From the NCBI RefSeq assembly GCF_000774145.1, contig NZ_KN322985.1, positions 774,710-838,709 on the forward strand: a stretch of 64,000 bases of DNA, given 5' to 3'. Positions 13,765 through 23,587 of this stretch are shown in pieces. The notes under the pieces are model-generated. The model was not told the DNA's origin. It saw only the letters and a list, made by a program, of their open reading frames with translations, and searched no databases. This stretch comes from Pseudomonas mediterranea CFBP 5447 (lineage in GTDB: Bacteria; Pseudomonadota; Gammaproteobacteria; Pseudomonadales; Pseudomonadaceae). Numbering within the stretch: position 1 is the first letter of the stretch; each line of letters opens with the position of its first letter. Made by a program: the position numbers and the translations under genes.

Positions 13765-14970
13765 ATGTTGATTCCATCCCCCTGGCGTGCCGATTTCCCG
13801 GCCATCGCCGCCCTGCAACGGCAAGGCCAGACCTACCTGGACAATGCCGCCACCACGCAAAAACCCCAAACCCTGCTGGATGCCCTGGCACATTACTACG
13901 CCAACGGCGCGGCCAACGTGCACCGTGCGCAACACCTGCCGGGCGCCCATGCCACCCAGGCGTTCGAAGACAGTCGTCTCAAGGTGTCGCAATGGCTCAA
14001 TGCGGGGGAATGCGGGCAGATCGTGTTTACCCACGGCGCCACGTCGGCGCTGAACCTCCTGGCCTACGGGCTGGAACACTTGTTCAATCCAGGCGATGAG
14101 ATCGTCATCAGCGCCTTGGAACACCACGCCAACCTGCTGCCCTGGCAGCAATTGGCCGAGCGCCGTTCGTTGACGCTGGTGGTGCTGCCGCTCGACGCCC
14201 ACGGCGTCATCGACCTCGACGCCGCCGCCGACCTGATTGGCCCGCGTACGCGCTTGTTGGCGGTGAGCCAATTGTCCAACGTGCTTGGCACCTGGCAACC
14301 CTTGCCGGCGCTCTTGGCACTGGCCAAGGCCCAAGGCGCCTTGACCGTCATCGACGGCGCCCAGGGTGTGGTCCACGGCCGTCACGATGTGCAGGCCCTG
14401 GGCTGCGATTTCTATGTATTTTCCAGCCACAAGCTCTACGGGCCCGAAGGGCTGGGTGTGTTGTTCGGCCGCAACGAAGCGCTGCGCGAGCTGCGTCACT
14501 GGCAGTTCGGTGGCGAAATGGTGCAGCAGGCCGACTACCACAGCGCCACGTTCCGCCCGGCGCCCCTGGGTTTCGAAGCCGGCACTCCGCCGATCGCCAG
14601 CGTGATCGGCCTGGGGGCGACCCTGGATTACCTGTCCGGCCTCGACGCACAAGACGTCATTGACCACGAGGCGGCATTGCACGACTACCTGCTCCACGGC
14701 CTGCTGGCGCGCAACGGCGTGCGCCTGGTGGGCAATCCACGGCTGGCACTGGTCAGTTTCGTAGTGGACGGCGTGCACAACGCCGACCTCGCTCATCTAT
14801 TGACCGAGCAAGGCGTTGCCGTGCGCGCCGGGCATCACTGCGCCATGCCGCTGTTCAAGCATCTGCAGCTGTCGGGAGCGATCCGGGTATCGCTGGCGCT
14901 GTACAACGACTCCGCCGACATCGAGCGCTTCTTCGAAGCTCTGGATCAGGCCCTGGAGATGCTGCGATGA
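13765..14970 (+). CDS. csdA: Cysteine desulfurase CsdA (SufS-type)
   Basis: This PLP enzyme releases sulfur from cysteine as a persulfide. In 401 residues it shows the cofactor Lys223 in SSHKLYGPEG, the substrate-contact region NAATTQKP at 27-34 and the active-site Cys359 in RAGHHCAMPL, typical of group II (SufS/CsdA) enzymes. The following gene is its SufE-like acceptor, overlapping by 4 bases, and the tcdA gene of the same tRNA-modification set is just downstream on the other strand. This matches the CSD system rather than the SUF operon. Confidence 0.93.
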   Translation: MLIPSPWRADFPAIAALQRQGQTYLDNAATTQKPQTLLDALAHYYANGAANVHRAQHLPGAHATQAFEDSRLKVSQWLNAGECGQIVFTHGATSALNLLAYGLEHLFNPGDEIVISALEHHANLLPWQQLAERRSLTLVVLPLDAHGVIDLDAAADLIGPRTRLLAVSQLSNVLGTWQPLPALLALAKAQGALTVIDGAQGVVHGRHDVQALGCDFYVFSSHKLYGPEGLGVLFGRNEALRELRHWQFGGEMVQQADYHSATFRPAPLGFEAGTPPIASVIGLGATLDYLSGLDAQDVIDHEAALHDYLLHGLLARNGVRLVGNPRLALVSFVVDGVHNADLAHLLTEQGVAVRAGHHCAMPLFKHLQLSGAIRVSLALYNDSADIERFFEALDQALEMLR

Positions 14971-15371
14971 GCCTGCCCGCCGATGCCGCCGCAGCGCTGC
15001 AAGTCTTCCAGGACGCCTCGGGCTGGGAACAACGCGCCCGGCTGCTGATGCAATGGGGCGACCGCCTGCCGCCGTTGAGCGAGACGGACAGATGCGACGC
15101 CAACCTGGTCAATGGCTGTGAAAGCCAGGTATGGCTGGTGGGCCGATTGCAGGATGGACACTGGCAGTTTGCTGCCGGCAGCGATGCGCGGTTGATTCGC
15201 GGGTTGGTGGCGCTGTTGCTGGCGCGGGTCAATGGCTTGTCGGCCGAAGCGTTGAAGCAGGTGGATTTGCCAGGGTGGTTCAATCAGTTGGGGTTGTCGC
15301 GGCAGCTGTCGCCGTCGCGCAGTAATGGCTTGAATGCGGTGTTGCAGCGGATGGTTGAGCTGGCGCAATAA
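14967..15371 (+). CDS. csdE: SufE-like sulfur acceptor CsdE
   Basis: The 134-residue SufE-family protein accepts sulfur from CsdA on Cys51, seen in LVNGCESQVWL, and passes it on to partners. In E. coli, CsdE hands sulfur toward the TcdA (CsdL) pathway. It overlaps csdA by 4 bases. The family core runs from FQDASGWEQRARLLMQWG to the C-terminal helices. Confidence 0.92.
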   Translation: MSLPADAAAALQVFQDASGWEQRARLLMQWGDRLPPLSETDRCDANLVNGCESQVWLVGRLQDGHWQFAAGSDARLIRGLVALLLARVNGLSAEALKQVDLPGWFNQLGLSRQLSPSRSNGLNAVLQRMVELAQ

Positions 15372-15372
15372 C

Positions 15373-15488
15373 TGTGGCGAGGGAGCTTGCTCCCGCTCGG
15401 CTGCGAAGCAGTCGCCTTGAGTTCAGACAATTGACGCCGCAATGGAGGGCCGCTTCGCGGCCCAGCGGGAGCAAGCTCCCTCGCCACA
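15373..15488. repeat. REPIN (GTGGCGAGGGAGC family)
   Basis: The left arm TGTGGCGAGGGAGCTTGCTC and its inverted partner at the right end enclose a spacer with its own GGGCCGCTTCGCGGCCC hairpin. It lies between converging csdE and tcdA and probably ends both transcripts. Confidence 0.85.
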
Positions 15489-15495
15489 ATAACGC

Positions 15496-16308
15496 TCACT
15501 GCCCAGGCTTGGCCCTATCCGCCGGCCGTCGCACACCCGCAACGATCTTATCCACAGCCTTGGTCGCCGCGACCATGCCGAACGTCGCCGTCACCATCAT
15601 CACCGCGCCAAACCCGCCGGCGCAGTCGAGTTTCACGCCGTCGCCGACGAAACTCTTCTGCAAGCAAATGCTGCCGTCCGGTTTGGGGTAACGCAGTTGT
15701 TCGGTGGAGAACACACAGGGCACGCTGTAGTGACGGGTCACGGTTCGAGAGAAGCCATAGTCGCGGCGCAGAGTCGAGCGCACTTTCGAAGCCAGCGGAT
15801 CGTTGAAGGTACGGTTCAGGTCGCAGACCTGGATCAGCGTCGGGTCGATCTGCCCGCCCGCGCCGCCGGTGGTGATGATCTGGATCTTGCGGCGCTTGCA
15901 CCAGGCGATCAGCGCCGCCTTGGCGTTGACACTGTCGATGCAGTCGATCACGCAGTCGATGTTCGGCGTGATGTATTCGGCCATGGTGTCGCGGGTGACG
16001 AAGTCCGCCACGGCGTGCACCGTGCAATCGGGATTGATCCCGCGCAGGCGCTCGGCCATCACCTCGACCTTGGGTTTGCCGACGGTGCTGTCCAGCGCGT
16101 GCAACTGCCGGTTGGCGTTGCTGACGCAGACGTCGTCCAGGTCGAACAGCGAAATCTCGCCCACGCCACACCGGGCAATGGCTTCCGCCGCCCAGGAACC
16201 GACCCCGCCCACCCCGACAATCGCCACATGGGCCGCCCGCAGGCGTTCCAGGCCTTCGAGGCCATACAAACGGGCGATGCCGGCAAACCGTGGATCTTCT
16301 GTACTCAT
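15496..16308 (-). CDS. tcdA: tRNA threonylcarbamoyladenosine dehydratase TcdA (CsdL)
   Basis: This E1-like enzyme makes the cyclic form of t6A at tRNA position 37, using ATP. The 270-residue protein has the ThiF/MoeB Rossmann motif VGVGGVGSWAAEA (about 31-43), DLDDVCVSNANRQ and the family stretch TTGGAGGQIDP. I chose ATG 16308 over 16314 because GGGG is at the proper distance. It converges on csdA-csdE, its functional partners in sulfur transfer. Confidence 0.93.
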   Translation of the reverse strand: MSTEDPRFAGIARLYGLEGLERLRAAHVAIVGVGGVGSWAAEAIARCGVGEISLFDLDDVCVSNANRQLHALDSTVGKPKVEVMAERLRGINPDCTVHAVADFVTRDTMAEYITPNIDCVIDCIDSVNAKAALIAWCKRRKIQIITTGGAGGQIDPTLIQVCDLNRTFNDPLASKVRSTLRRDYGFSRTVTRHYSVPCVFSTEQLRYPKPDGSICLQKSFVGDGVKLDCAGGFGAVMMVTATFGMVAATKAVDKIVAGVRRPADRAKPGQ

Positions 16309-16357
16309 GACCATTACCCCAAAAACCGGCGCGCATTATAGGGCACCGGAAAACCAT

Positions 16358-16445
16358 TGTGGGAGCGAGCCTGCTCGCGATGGCGGTGCTTCAGTCAATA
16401 TCACCGCACTGATCCTCCACCATCGCGAGCAGGCTCGCTCCCACA
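16358..16445. repeat. REPIN (TGTGGGAGCGAGCC family)
   Basis: Two REP arms, TGTGGGAGCGAGCCTGCTCG and its inverse, face each other around a short spacer. It lies between the divergent tcdA and dapE genes. Confidence 0.88.
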
Positions 16446-16575
16446 GGTTTTGTGCTCCAGCCGATAGACACTGGGGCCAACGATTGTGGTTTTGCTATAA
16501 GATAACCGCCATTTTGCGGGGAGCCTGCCCGCTTCAGCATTCGCCTTGCGCTCACACTATATTCCCGGAGTTTCC

Positions 16576-17727
16576 ATGACGGCCCACGCCGACCTCTCGC
16601 CGACCCTGCAACTCGCCTGCGACCTGATCCGCCGTCCGTCCGTGACGCCGGTGGATGCCGATTGCCAGAAACTGATGATGCAGCGCCTCGGCGATGCGGG
16701 TTTCAAGCTCGAGCCGATGCGCATCGAGGATGTGGATAACTTCTGGGCCAGCCATGGCAAGCACGACGGTCCGGTACTGTGCTTCGCCGGGCACACCGAC
16801 GTGGTACCGACCGGTCCGGTGCAAGCCTGGCAGCTCGATCCATTCGACGCGGTGATCGACGATGAGGGCATGCTGTGTGGCCGTGGCGCGGCCGACATGA
16901 AGGGCAGCCTCGCGGCGATGGTGGTGGCGGCTGAGCGCTTCGTCGCCGATTACCCGGACCACAAGGGCTCGATCACCTTCCTGATCACCAGTGATGAAGA
17001 AGGTCCGGCTCACCACGGCACCAAGGCCGTGGTCGAGCGCCTCAAGGCCCGCCAGGAGCGCCTGGACTGGTGTATCGTCGGTGAGCCGTCGAGCACCACC
17101 CTGGTAGGCGACGTGGTCAAGAACGGTCGTCGCGGCTCCCTCGGTGCGAAGCTGACCGTGCGCGGCAAGCAAGGCCACGTGGCCTACCCGCACCTGGCGA
17201 AGAACCCGATTCACCTGGCGGCTCCGGCGCTGGCAGAACTGGCCGCCGAGCATTGGGACCATGGCAACGATTTCTTCCCGCCCACCAGTTTCCAGATCTC
17301 CAACCTCAACTCCGGCACCGGCGCGACCAACGTGATCCCGGGGGACCTGGTGGCGGTGTTCAACTTCCGTTTCTCCACCGAGTCCACTGTCGAAGGCCTG
17401 CAACAGCGCGTCGCCGACATTCTCGACAAGCATCAACTGGACTGGCACATCGACTGGGCCCTGTCCGGCCTGCCGTTCCTCACCGAGCCGGGCGCGCTGT
17501 TGGACGCCGTGTCGTCGAGCATCAAGGACGTGACCGGTCGCGAAACCCAGGCCTCCACCAGCGGCGGCACCTCCGACGGTCGTTTCATCGCCACCATGGG
17601 CACCCAAGTAGTGGAACTGGGGCCGGTCAACGCGACCATCCACCAGGTCAACGAACGCGTGCTGGCGGCCGATCTCGATGTGCTCACCGAGATCTACTAC
17701 AAGACGCTGATCAAGTTGCTCGCCTGA
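16576..17727 (+). CDS. dapE: Succinyl-diaminopimelate desuccinylase DapE
   Basis: This M20-family zinc enzyme removes succinate to give LL-diaminopimelate. The 383-residue protein shows the metal-binding [12 protein letters not shown] (His near 74), [10 protein letters not shown], the catalytic [12 protein letters not shown] and the C-terminal [14 protein letters not shown] 16576 follows CGGAG; the frame extends 30 bases upstream without a site. It works two steps after DapD, encoded 3 kb upstream. The following methyltransferase gene overlaps its stop by one base. Confidence 0.94.
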   Translation: MTAHADLSPTLQLACDLIRRPSVTPVDADCQKLMMQRLGDAGFKLEPMRIEDVDNFWASHGKHDGPVLCFAGHTDVVPTGPVQAWQLDPFDAVIDDEGMLCGRGAADMKGSLAAMVVAAERFVADYPDHKGSITFLITSDEEGPAHHGTKAVVERLKARQERLDWCIVGEPSSTTLVGDVVKNGRRGSLGAKLTVRGKQGHVAYPHLAKNPIHLAAPALAELAAEHWDHGNDFFPPTSFQISNLNSGTGATNVIPGDLVAVFNFRFSTESTVEGLQQRVADILDKHQLDWHIDWALSGLPFLTEPGALLDAVSSSIKDVTGRETQASTSGGTSDGRFIATMGTQVVELGPVNATIHQVNERVLAADLDVLTEIYYKTLIKLLA

Positions 17728-18536
17728 TGCTCGCGTGTCCGATCTGCAGTGAACCGCTGAACGCGGTGGACAACGGCGTGGCCTGCCCGGCCGGGCATCG
17801 GTTCGACCGCGCCCGCCAGGGCTACCTGAACCTGTTGCCGGTGCAGCACAAGAACAGCCGCGACCCCGGCGACAACCAGGCCATGGTCGAAGCCCGCCGC
17901 GACTTCCTCAACGCCGGACACTACGCCCCCGTCGCCCGCCGCCTGGCCGAACTGGCGACTGAGCGTAACCCCGGTCGCTGGCTGGACATCGGCTGTGGCG
18001 AGGGCTATTACACCGCGCAGATCGCCGACGCGCTGCCCGCTGCCGATGGTTATGCCCTGGATATTTCCCGCGAGGCGGTCAAACGCGCCTGCAAACGCAA
18101 TCCACAGCTGACCTGGTTGATCGCCAGCATGGCGCGGGTGCCGCTGGCGGACGGCTGCTGCCAGTTCCTGGCGAGCGTGTTCAGCCCACTGGACTGGCAG
18201 GAGGCCAAGCGCCTGCTCAGCCCCGGTGGTGGCCTGATGAAAGTCGGCCCCACCCGCGGTCACCTGATGGAGTTGCGCGAACGCCTGTACGACGAAGTGC
18301 GCGAGTACACCGATGACAAGCACCTGGCCCTGGTGCCTCCGGGCATGGCGCTGGCGCACAGCGAAACCCTGGAATTCAAGCTGGTCCTCGAACACGGCCA
18401 GGACCGCGCCAACCTGCTGGCGATGACGCCCCACGGCTGGCGCGCCAGTGCCGAGCGCCGCGCCAGCGTGATCGAGCAGGCCGAGCCGTTCGAAGTCACG
18501 GTGTCGATGCGCTACGATTATTTCGTTCTTCAATAA
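17727..18536 (+). CDS. rlmA: 23S rRNA (guanine-N1) methyltransferase RlmA
   Basis: The 269-residue enzyme has the RlmA/RrmA zinc finger at its N-terminus (CPICSEPL then CPAGHRF, residues 4-25) and a class I AdoMet-binding core with LDIGCGEGYYT. The family methylates a guanine in helix 35 of 23S rRNA. The ATG at 17727 overlaps the dapE stop (TGATG), so the two are co-translated. The signature FDRARQGYLNLLP supports RlmA. Confidence 0.9.
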   Translation: MLACPICSEPLNAVDNGVACPAGHRFDRARQGYLNLLPVQHKNSRDPGDNQAMVEARRDFLNAGHYAPVARRLAELATERNPGRWLDIGCGEGYYTAQIADALPAADGYALDISREAVKRACKRNPQLTWLIASMARVPLADGCCQFLASVFSPLDWQEAKRLLSPGGGLMKVGPTRGHLMELRERLYDEVREYTDDKHLALVPPGMALAHSETLEFKLVLEHGQDRANLLAMTPHGWRASAERRASVIEQAEPFEVTVSMRYDYFVLQ

Positions 18537-18584
18537 CCGATCAAATCCGCGAATGGATTTTTCAAGACCGCAGTGAGGATATCC

Positions 18585-18962
18585 ATGCGCCAACCCGATA
18601 TCGAGATCTACCTCAAAGACGCTGACGTCGACCACAAGGCCATCGCCGCCTGGCTGAGCCAGGCGCTGGGCCCGTGCAGCGAGTGGACCCAGAAAGGCCA
18701 GACCTACAAGTGCAAGGCCGGCGACATCCCGGTGACCTGGCTGCCCAAGGCCGTGGGCAAATGGAACAGCCTGTACCTGGAAAGCGACCGGACCCCATGG
18801 GATGACGACATCGCCTGCGCCCGCGCCGCGTTCGCCGCGTTGAATGTCGAAGTGCGCTGTGCCCCCGGCTCGTGGGTGGAAGAGGAAGGTGAGGAATCCG
18901 CCGATCGCTGGATTCGCATCAGTGCCGATGGGGAAGAAGAGATTACCTGGAAGACGGCCTGA
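18585..18962 (+). CDS. Conserved Pseudomonas protein of unknown function
   Basis: The 125-residue soluble acidic protein starts at ATG 18585 after GAGGAT. It is rich in Trp and Asp (YLKDADVDHKAIAAWLSQALG; PVTWLPKAVGKWNSLYLE), with a highly acidic C-terminus (EEEGEESADRW). No catalytic motif is evident. It follows rlmA by 48 bases and ends at a REPIN, so it may be the last gene of the dapE-rlmA unit. Confidence 0.75.
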   Translation: MRQPDIEIYLKDADVDHKAIAAWLSQALGPCSEWTQKGQTYKCKAGDIPVTWLPKAVGKWNSLYLESDRTPWDDDIACARAAFAALNVEVRCAPGSWVEEEGEESADRWIRISADGEEEITWKTA

Positions 18963-18991
18963 CTCGAGTTCAGGCCCTCAAAAGATCCAAA

Positions 18992-19079
18992 TGTGGGAGC
19001 GAGCCTGCTCGCGATAGCGGTATGTCAGTCGATTTGTATTGCCTGATATACCGCTATCGCGAGCAGGCTCGCTTCCACA
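18992..19079. repeat. REPIN (TGTGGGAGCGAGCC family)
   Basis: Facing REP arms with GATAGCGG/CCGCTATC tails lie between two converging genes. The right arm has one change (GCTTCCACA). Confidence 0.85.
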
Positions 19080-19109
19080 AGGGGTTTGCAGTGGTTTTGG
19101 AAGAGTGGA

Positions 19110-19319
19110 TTACAACCCCACCACATCCTCAGCCTGCAAACCCTTCTGCCCTTCCACCACCGCATATTCGACCTGCTGGCCTTCGGTCAACGAACGGTGG
19201 CCCTCACCGCGGATCGCGCGGTAATGCACGAACACATCCGCCCCACCTTCGCGTTGGATGAAGCCGTATCCCTTGGCGTCATTGAACCACTTCACATTGC
19301 CGGTCTCGCGTGCAGCCAT
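19110..19319 (-). CDS. Cold-shock domain protein (CspA family)
   Basis: The 69-residue single-domain protein has the RNA-binding motifs KGYGFI (RNP1) and DVFVHY (RNP2), with the family opening [11 protein letters not shown]. It is an RNA chaperone that melts structure in mRNA. ATG 19319 follows GGGAGTGAG. A long untranslated leader (to about 19430) is likely, as usual for csp genes. It diverges from plsB. Confidence 0.9.
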   Translation of the reverse strand: MAARETGNVKWFNDAKGYGFIQREGGADVFVHYRAIRGEGHRSLTEGQQVEYAVVEGQKGLQAEDVVGL

Positions 19320-19544
19320 GATGCTCACTCCCATTTCTTATTGTTAAGTCGGCTTCTGTCTGCCAAAGCCGTACGAACCTTCGCCACCGTCTGGCCGTCC
19401 AAGGGGAGGCCGGGGCAGTAACCTGCCGAGTATATGACACCGGGAAAAACTCTCAACTGACTTTACTTCGGTGCTTTTTTGCCGATTTTCGACGAATCCG
19501 GCACACTAGCGACCGTTTATCCTATTCACTCACGCAGAAGCCGT

Positions 19545-22046
19545 ATGACCCGCTCCCCGTTCCGCCGTCTGGTGTTTGGCACCCTGCGCCGGCTGTTGTA
19601 CCTCTGGGTTCGCTCCGAGACGATCAACCAGTCGTCCTTCACCCTCAACCTCGACCGCAGCCGTCCGGTGTTCTACGTCCTGCAAGATCCCTCGCTCACC
19701 GACCTGGCGGTACTCGACACCGAGTGCACCAAGGCCGGCCTGCCCCGCCCGGTGCTGCCCGTGTCGGTGGGCAACCTGCTGGAATCGGCGGCATTCTTCT
19801 ACCTGACGCCGGCGCCGGATTGGCTCGGACGCCAGGACAAGCGCGGCGCGCCACCGACCCTGACGCGGCTGGTCAACGTATTGACCCACGACGCCGCCGA
19901 AGACGCGCAGATCATCCCGGTCAGTGTGTTCTGGGGCCAGTCGCCCGACAGCGAATCCAGCCCGTGGAAACTGTTGTTCGCCGACAGCTGGGCCGTCACC
20001 GGACGCCTGCGTCGCCTGTTGAGCATCATGATCCTGGGACGCAAGACCCGCGTGCAGTTCTCTGCGCCGATTCATCTGCGCAACCTGATCGAGCACGACA
20101 AAGGCCACGAACGTACCGTGCGCATGGCCCAGCGGATCCTGCGAGTGCATTTCCGCAACCTGAAGGCGGCGGTCATCGGCCCCGACCTTTCTCATCGACG
20201 CAACCTGGTCAAGGGCCTGGTGAACCAGCCATTGGTCAAGCAAGCGATTGCCGACGAGGCCGAGCGGGAAAAAATCTCGGCGGAAAAAGCCAAGGCCCTG
20301 GCCCTGCGCTACGGCAACGAAATCGCCTCGGACTACACCTACACCGCCATTCGTTTCCTGGAAGTGGTGCTGAGCTGGTTCTGGAACAAGATCTACGATG
20401 GCATCAAGGTCAACAATATCGAAGGCGTGCAAAACATCGCCCCGGGCCATGAAGTCATTTATGTGCCGTGCCACCGCAGCCACATCGACTACCTGCTGCT
20501 GTCGTACCTGCTGTTCCGCAATGGCCTGACCCCACCGCATATCGCCGCCGGCATCAACCTCAACATGCCGGTGGTCGGCAGCCTGCTGCGCCGTGGCGGG
20601 GCGTTCTTCATGCGCCGCACCTTCAAGGGCAACCCGCTCTACACCGCCGTGTTCAATGAGTACCTGCACACATTGTTCACCAAGGGCTTTCCGGTGGAAT
20701 ACTTCGTCGAGGGCGGTCGTTCGCGCACCGGACGCATGCTGCAACCCAAGACCGGCATGCTCGCCATCACCTTGCGCAGCTTCCTGCGTTCGTCGCGCAC
20801 GCCCATCGTGTTCGTGCCGGTGTACATCGGCTATGAGCGAGTGCTGGAAGGCCGTACCTACCTGGGTGAGTTGCGCGGGGCCAGCAAGAAGAAGGAGTCG
20901 ATCTTCGACATCTTCAAGGTCATCGGCGCCCTCAAGCAACGCTTCGGCCAGGTGGCGGTGAACTTCGGCGAACCGATCAAACTGGCTGAGTTCCTTGATG
21001 GCGAACAGCCGGATTGGCGTCAGCAGGAACTGGGGCCGCAGTTCAAACCGGCCTGGCTCAATGCGACCACCCATCGCCTGGGTGAGCGCGTGGCCCGGAA
21101 CCTGAACGAAGCCGCCGCCATCAATCCAGTCAATCTCGTGGCCCTGGCGCTGCTGTCCACCAGCCGCCTGGCACTCGACGATCAGGCCATGGCCCGGGTG
21201 CTGGACCTGTACCTGGCGTTGTTGCGCAAGGTACCGTATTCGCCCCACACCACCTTGCCCGCGGGGGACGGCCGGGCGCTGATCGAACACGTGAAAGGCA
21301 TGGACCTGCTGTCGGAACAGAACGATGCCCTGGGCAAGATCCTGTACCTGGATGAGCAGAATGCGGTGCTGATGACCTACTACCGCAACAACGTGCTGCA
21401 CATCTTCGCCCTGCCGGCGTTGCTGGCGAGCTTCTTCCAGAGCACTTCGCGCATGAGCCGCGAGCAGATCCTGCGCTACACCCACGCCTTGTACCCGTAC
21501 CTGCAATCGGAGTTGTTCATTCGCTGGTCACTGGAACAACTGGACGACGTGATCGACCAGTGGCTCGAAGCGTTCGTCGAACAGGGCCTGCTGCGTTTCG
21601 AAAATGACCTGTACTTGCGTCCGGCCCCGAGTTCGCGGCACTTCGTGTTGCTGACCCTGCTGTCCAAGAGCATCGCCCAGGCCCTGCAACGCTTCTACAT
21701 GACCGTTTCGCTGCTGCTCAACAGTGGCCAGAACAGCATCAGCGCCGAAGAACTGGAAGACCTCTGCACCGTCATGGCCCAGCGCCTGTCGATCCTGCAT
21801 GGCCTGAACGCACCGGAATTCTTCGACAAGACCCTGTTCCGCCATTTCATCCAGACGATGCTGGACCTCGATGTTCTGCGCCGGGACGAAGCCGGCAAGC
21901 TAAGCTATCACGAACTGCTGGGCGAACTGGCCGAAGGCGCCGCCAAACGGGTGCTGCCGGCGGAGATTCGTTTGTCGATCCGCCAAGTGGCGTTGCATCG
22001 CAGTGAAGATGCGGCGGATCAGGTTGCTCCGGTGACCCTGGATTGA
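19545..22046 (+). CDS. plsB: Glycerol-3-phosphate acyltransferase PlsB
   Basis: The enzyme makes 1-acyl-glycerol-3-phosphate, the first step of phospholipid synthesis, at the inner membrane. The 833-residue length matches PlsB. All acyltransferase blocks are present: HRSHIDYLL (HX4D), [20 protein letters not shown] and [11 protein letters not shown], between about residues 310 and 435. The start at ATG 19545 ([12 protein letters not shown]) is preferred over the longer open frame. Confidence 0.95.
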   Translation: MTRSPFRRLVFGTLRRLLYLWVRSETINQSSFTLNLDRSRPVFYVLQDPSLTDLAVLDTECTKAGLPRPVLPVSVGNLLESAAFFYLTPAPDWLGRQDKRGAPPTLTRLVNVLTHDAAEDAQIIPVSVFWGQSPDSESSPWKLLFADSWAVTGRLRRLLSIMILGRKTRVQFSAPIHLRNLIEHDKGHERTVRMAQRILRVHFRNLKAAVIGPDLSHRRNLVKGLVNQPLVKQAIADEAEREKISAEKAKALALRYGNEIASDYTYTAIRFLEVVLSWFWNKIYDGIKVNNIEGVQNIAPGHEVIYVPCHRSHIDYLLLSYLLFRNGLTPPHIAAGINLNMPVVGSLLRRGGAFFMRRTFKGNPLYTAVFNEYLHTLFTKGFPVEYFVEGGRSRTGRMLQPKTGMLAITLRSFLRSSRTPIVFVPVYIGYERVLEGRTYLGELRGASKKKESIFDIFKVIGALKQRFGQVAVNFGEPIKLAEFLDGEQPDWRQQELGPQFKPAWLNATTHRLGERVARNLNEAAAINPVNLVALALLSTSRLALDDQAMARVLDLYLALLRKVPYSPHTTLPAGDGRALIEHVKGMDLLSEQNDALGKILYLDEQNAVLMTYYRNNVLHIFALPALLASFFQSTSRMSREQILRYTHALYPYLQSELFIRWSLEQLDDVIDQWLEAFVEQGLLRFENDLYLRPAPSSRHFVLLTLLSKSIAQALQRFYMTVSLLLNSGQNSISAEELEDLCTVMAQRLSILHGLNAPEFFDKTLFRHFIQTMLDLDVLRRDEAGKLSYHELLGELAEGAAKRVLPAEIRLSIRQVALHRSEDAADQVAPVTLD

Positions 22047-22098
22047 TTCCCACCGGCGCCAGGCTGTTCCCTGGCGCCTTTGACCAAGGAATTGCGCC

Positions 22099-22497
22099 AT
22101 GAAAAAAATGATCCTGCTGGCCGTCGCCGCACTGCTCGGCGCCTGCTCCAGCGCGCCGCTGGCGAGCAAGCACCACCTCGACGGTGAAGTGTTCTACCTG
22201 CAACGCATCGCCTTGCCACCCACCGCAGTCCTGAGCGTGAGCCTGCAGGATGTGTCCCTGGCCGATGCTCCGGCGGTGGTGCTCGATCAGCAGAGCGGTC
22301 CGGTCAAAGGACAGGTCCCGCTGCCATTCCACCTCAGCTATGATCCGTCCCAGGTCAAACCCGGCCATCGTTATGCCGTGAATGCCCGCATCGAAGTGGA
22401 CGGCCAGTTGATGTTCATCAGCACCGAACAACACTCCGTGCAACTCGATGGCAACGATCCGCAGCCGTTGAAGATCCGCGTCAACCCTGCTCGTTGA
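22099..22497 (+). CDS. YbaY/YscW-type lipoprotein
   Basis: The 132-residue protein has a lipoprotein signal ending LLGAC (Cys17). The mature part HLDGEVFYLQRIALPPTAVLSV-like start, followed by QVPLPFHLSYDP, is that of the YbaY/YscW outer-membrane lipoprotein family, a small beta sandwich. Its role in the envelope is not well known. It follows plsB by 52 bases and precedes the DUF4197 gene, and the pair may be one unit. Confidence 0.8.
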   Translation: MKKMILLAVAALLGACSSAPLASKHHLDGEVFYLQRIALPPTAVLSVSLQDVSLADAPAVVLDQQSGPVKGQVPLPFHLSYDPSQVKPGHRYAVNARIEVDGQLMFISTEQHSVQLDGNDPQPLKIRVNPAR

Positions 22498-22527
22498 TCC
22501 CTTTCAATTCATTTCAAGGACGCTGTC

Positions 22528-23205
22528 ATGCTCCGCTCTACTCTACTGCTCGCCGGCCTGCTGGCCTGTGCCAATGCCATGGCCCTGTCCCTGGGTGACC
22601 TGTCGCAAAAAGATGCCACGGGTGGCCTCAAGGACGCCTTGACCCAGGGCGCCCAAGTGGCGGTCAAGCAATTGGGCACGCCTGGGGGGTTCAGCAACAA
22701 CCCGGAAGTGAAAATCGAACTGCCGGGTAAACTCGGCAAAGTCGCCAGCAAGATGAAAGCCTTCGGCATGGGTGATCAGGTCGATCAACTGGAAGCCAGC
22801 ATGAACCAGGCGGCCGAGACGGCCGTGGTCCAGGCCCAGCCGATTCTGGTCAACGCCGTGAAGAACATGAGCGTGGACGACGCCAAGGGCATCTTGAGCG
22901 GTGGCAACGACTCGGCGACGCAGTACCTGAACAAGAGCAGTCGCGAGCAGATCCGCGCCAAGTTCCTGCCCATCGTCAAGCAAGCCACCGACAAGGTCGG
23001 CCTGGCCCAGAAATACAATGCCTTTGCCGGCCAGGCCGCGACATTCGGCGTATTGGACGCCAAAAGCGCCAACGTCGAAAACTACGTGACCGAGCAGGCA
23101 TTGGACGGCTTGTTCGAAATGATCGGCAAGCAGGAAGCCACGATTCGCCAGAACCCGGCGGCCGCGGCTACCAGCCTGGCGAAGAAGGTGTTTGGCAGCC
23201 TCTGA
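22528..23205 (+). CDS. DUF4197 exported protein
   Basis: The 225-residue protein begins with a Sec signal peptide (LLLAGLLACANAMA, cleaved near residue 19) and then the DUF4197 body, with LSQKDATGGLKDALTQGA, the repeated KI/KVA helices and YLNKSSREQIRAKFLPIVK. It is a periplasmic all-helical protein of unknown function, common in proteobacteria. It ends just before a cluster of REP repeats. Confidence 0.85.
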   Translation: MLRSTLLLAGLLACANAMALSLGDLSQKDATGGLKDALTQGAQVAVKQLGTPGGFSNNPEVKIELPGKLGKVASKMKAFGMGDQVDQLEASMNQAAETAVVQAQPILVNAVKNMSVDDAKGILSGGNDSATQYLNKSSREQIRAKFLPIVKQATDKVGLAQKYNAFAGQAATFGVLDAKSANVENYVTEQALDGLFEMIGKQEATIRQNPAAAATSLAKKVFGSL

Positions 23206-23219
23206 ATGCGGTAAACAAT

Positions 23220-23577
23220 TGTGGGAGCGAGCCTGCTCGCCATAACGGCTGCCGCCATGACCTCTTCATTGGCTGTCATACCGTTATCGCGAGCAGGCTC
23301 GCTCCCACATTGTTTTGCGGTGGACGGCGAATCTGCGATCAGCCCGGACCCTGTGGGAGCCGGGCTTGCCCGCGACGACGGTGGCACAGACCGCATCGAT
23401 GCAAGCTGATCCACCGCTATCGCGAGCAGGCTCGCTCCCACATTGTTTTGCGGTGGACGGCGAATCTGCGATCAGCCCGGACCCTGTGGGAGCCGGGCTT
23501 GCCCGCGACGACGGTGGCACAGACCGCATCGATGCAAGCTGATCCACCGCTATCGCGAGCAGGCTCGCTCCCACATT
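23220..23577. repeat. REPIN plus two tandem copies of a 133-bp REP-containing unit
   Basis: A REPIN at 23220-23309 is followed by a 133-bp unit repeated in tandem (about 23285-23417 and 23418-23550), then the start of a third copy. Each unit holds an inverted REP arm (ATCGCGAGCAGGCTCGCTCC), TTGTTTTGCGGTGGACGGCG and a second REP type (TGTGGGAGCCGGGCTTGCCC). The two full copies look identical, so the duplication is recent. No gene lies in this 380-base gap. Confidence 0.88.
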
Positions 23578-23587
23578 TGCCTCTCAA

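Noticed and set aside
19530..21506. 658-residue leftward ORF opposite plsB
   Set aside because: Antisense shadow of a clearly conserved gene; composition rich in His, Gln and Arg is typical of such frames.
23311..23577. Regular 133-bp repeats as a CRISPR array
   Set aside because: The whole unit is repeated without unique spacers, and no cas gene is near; it is a tandem duplication of REP-containing DNA.
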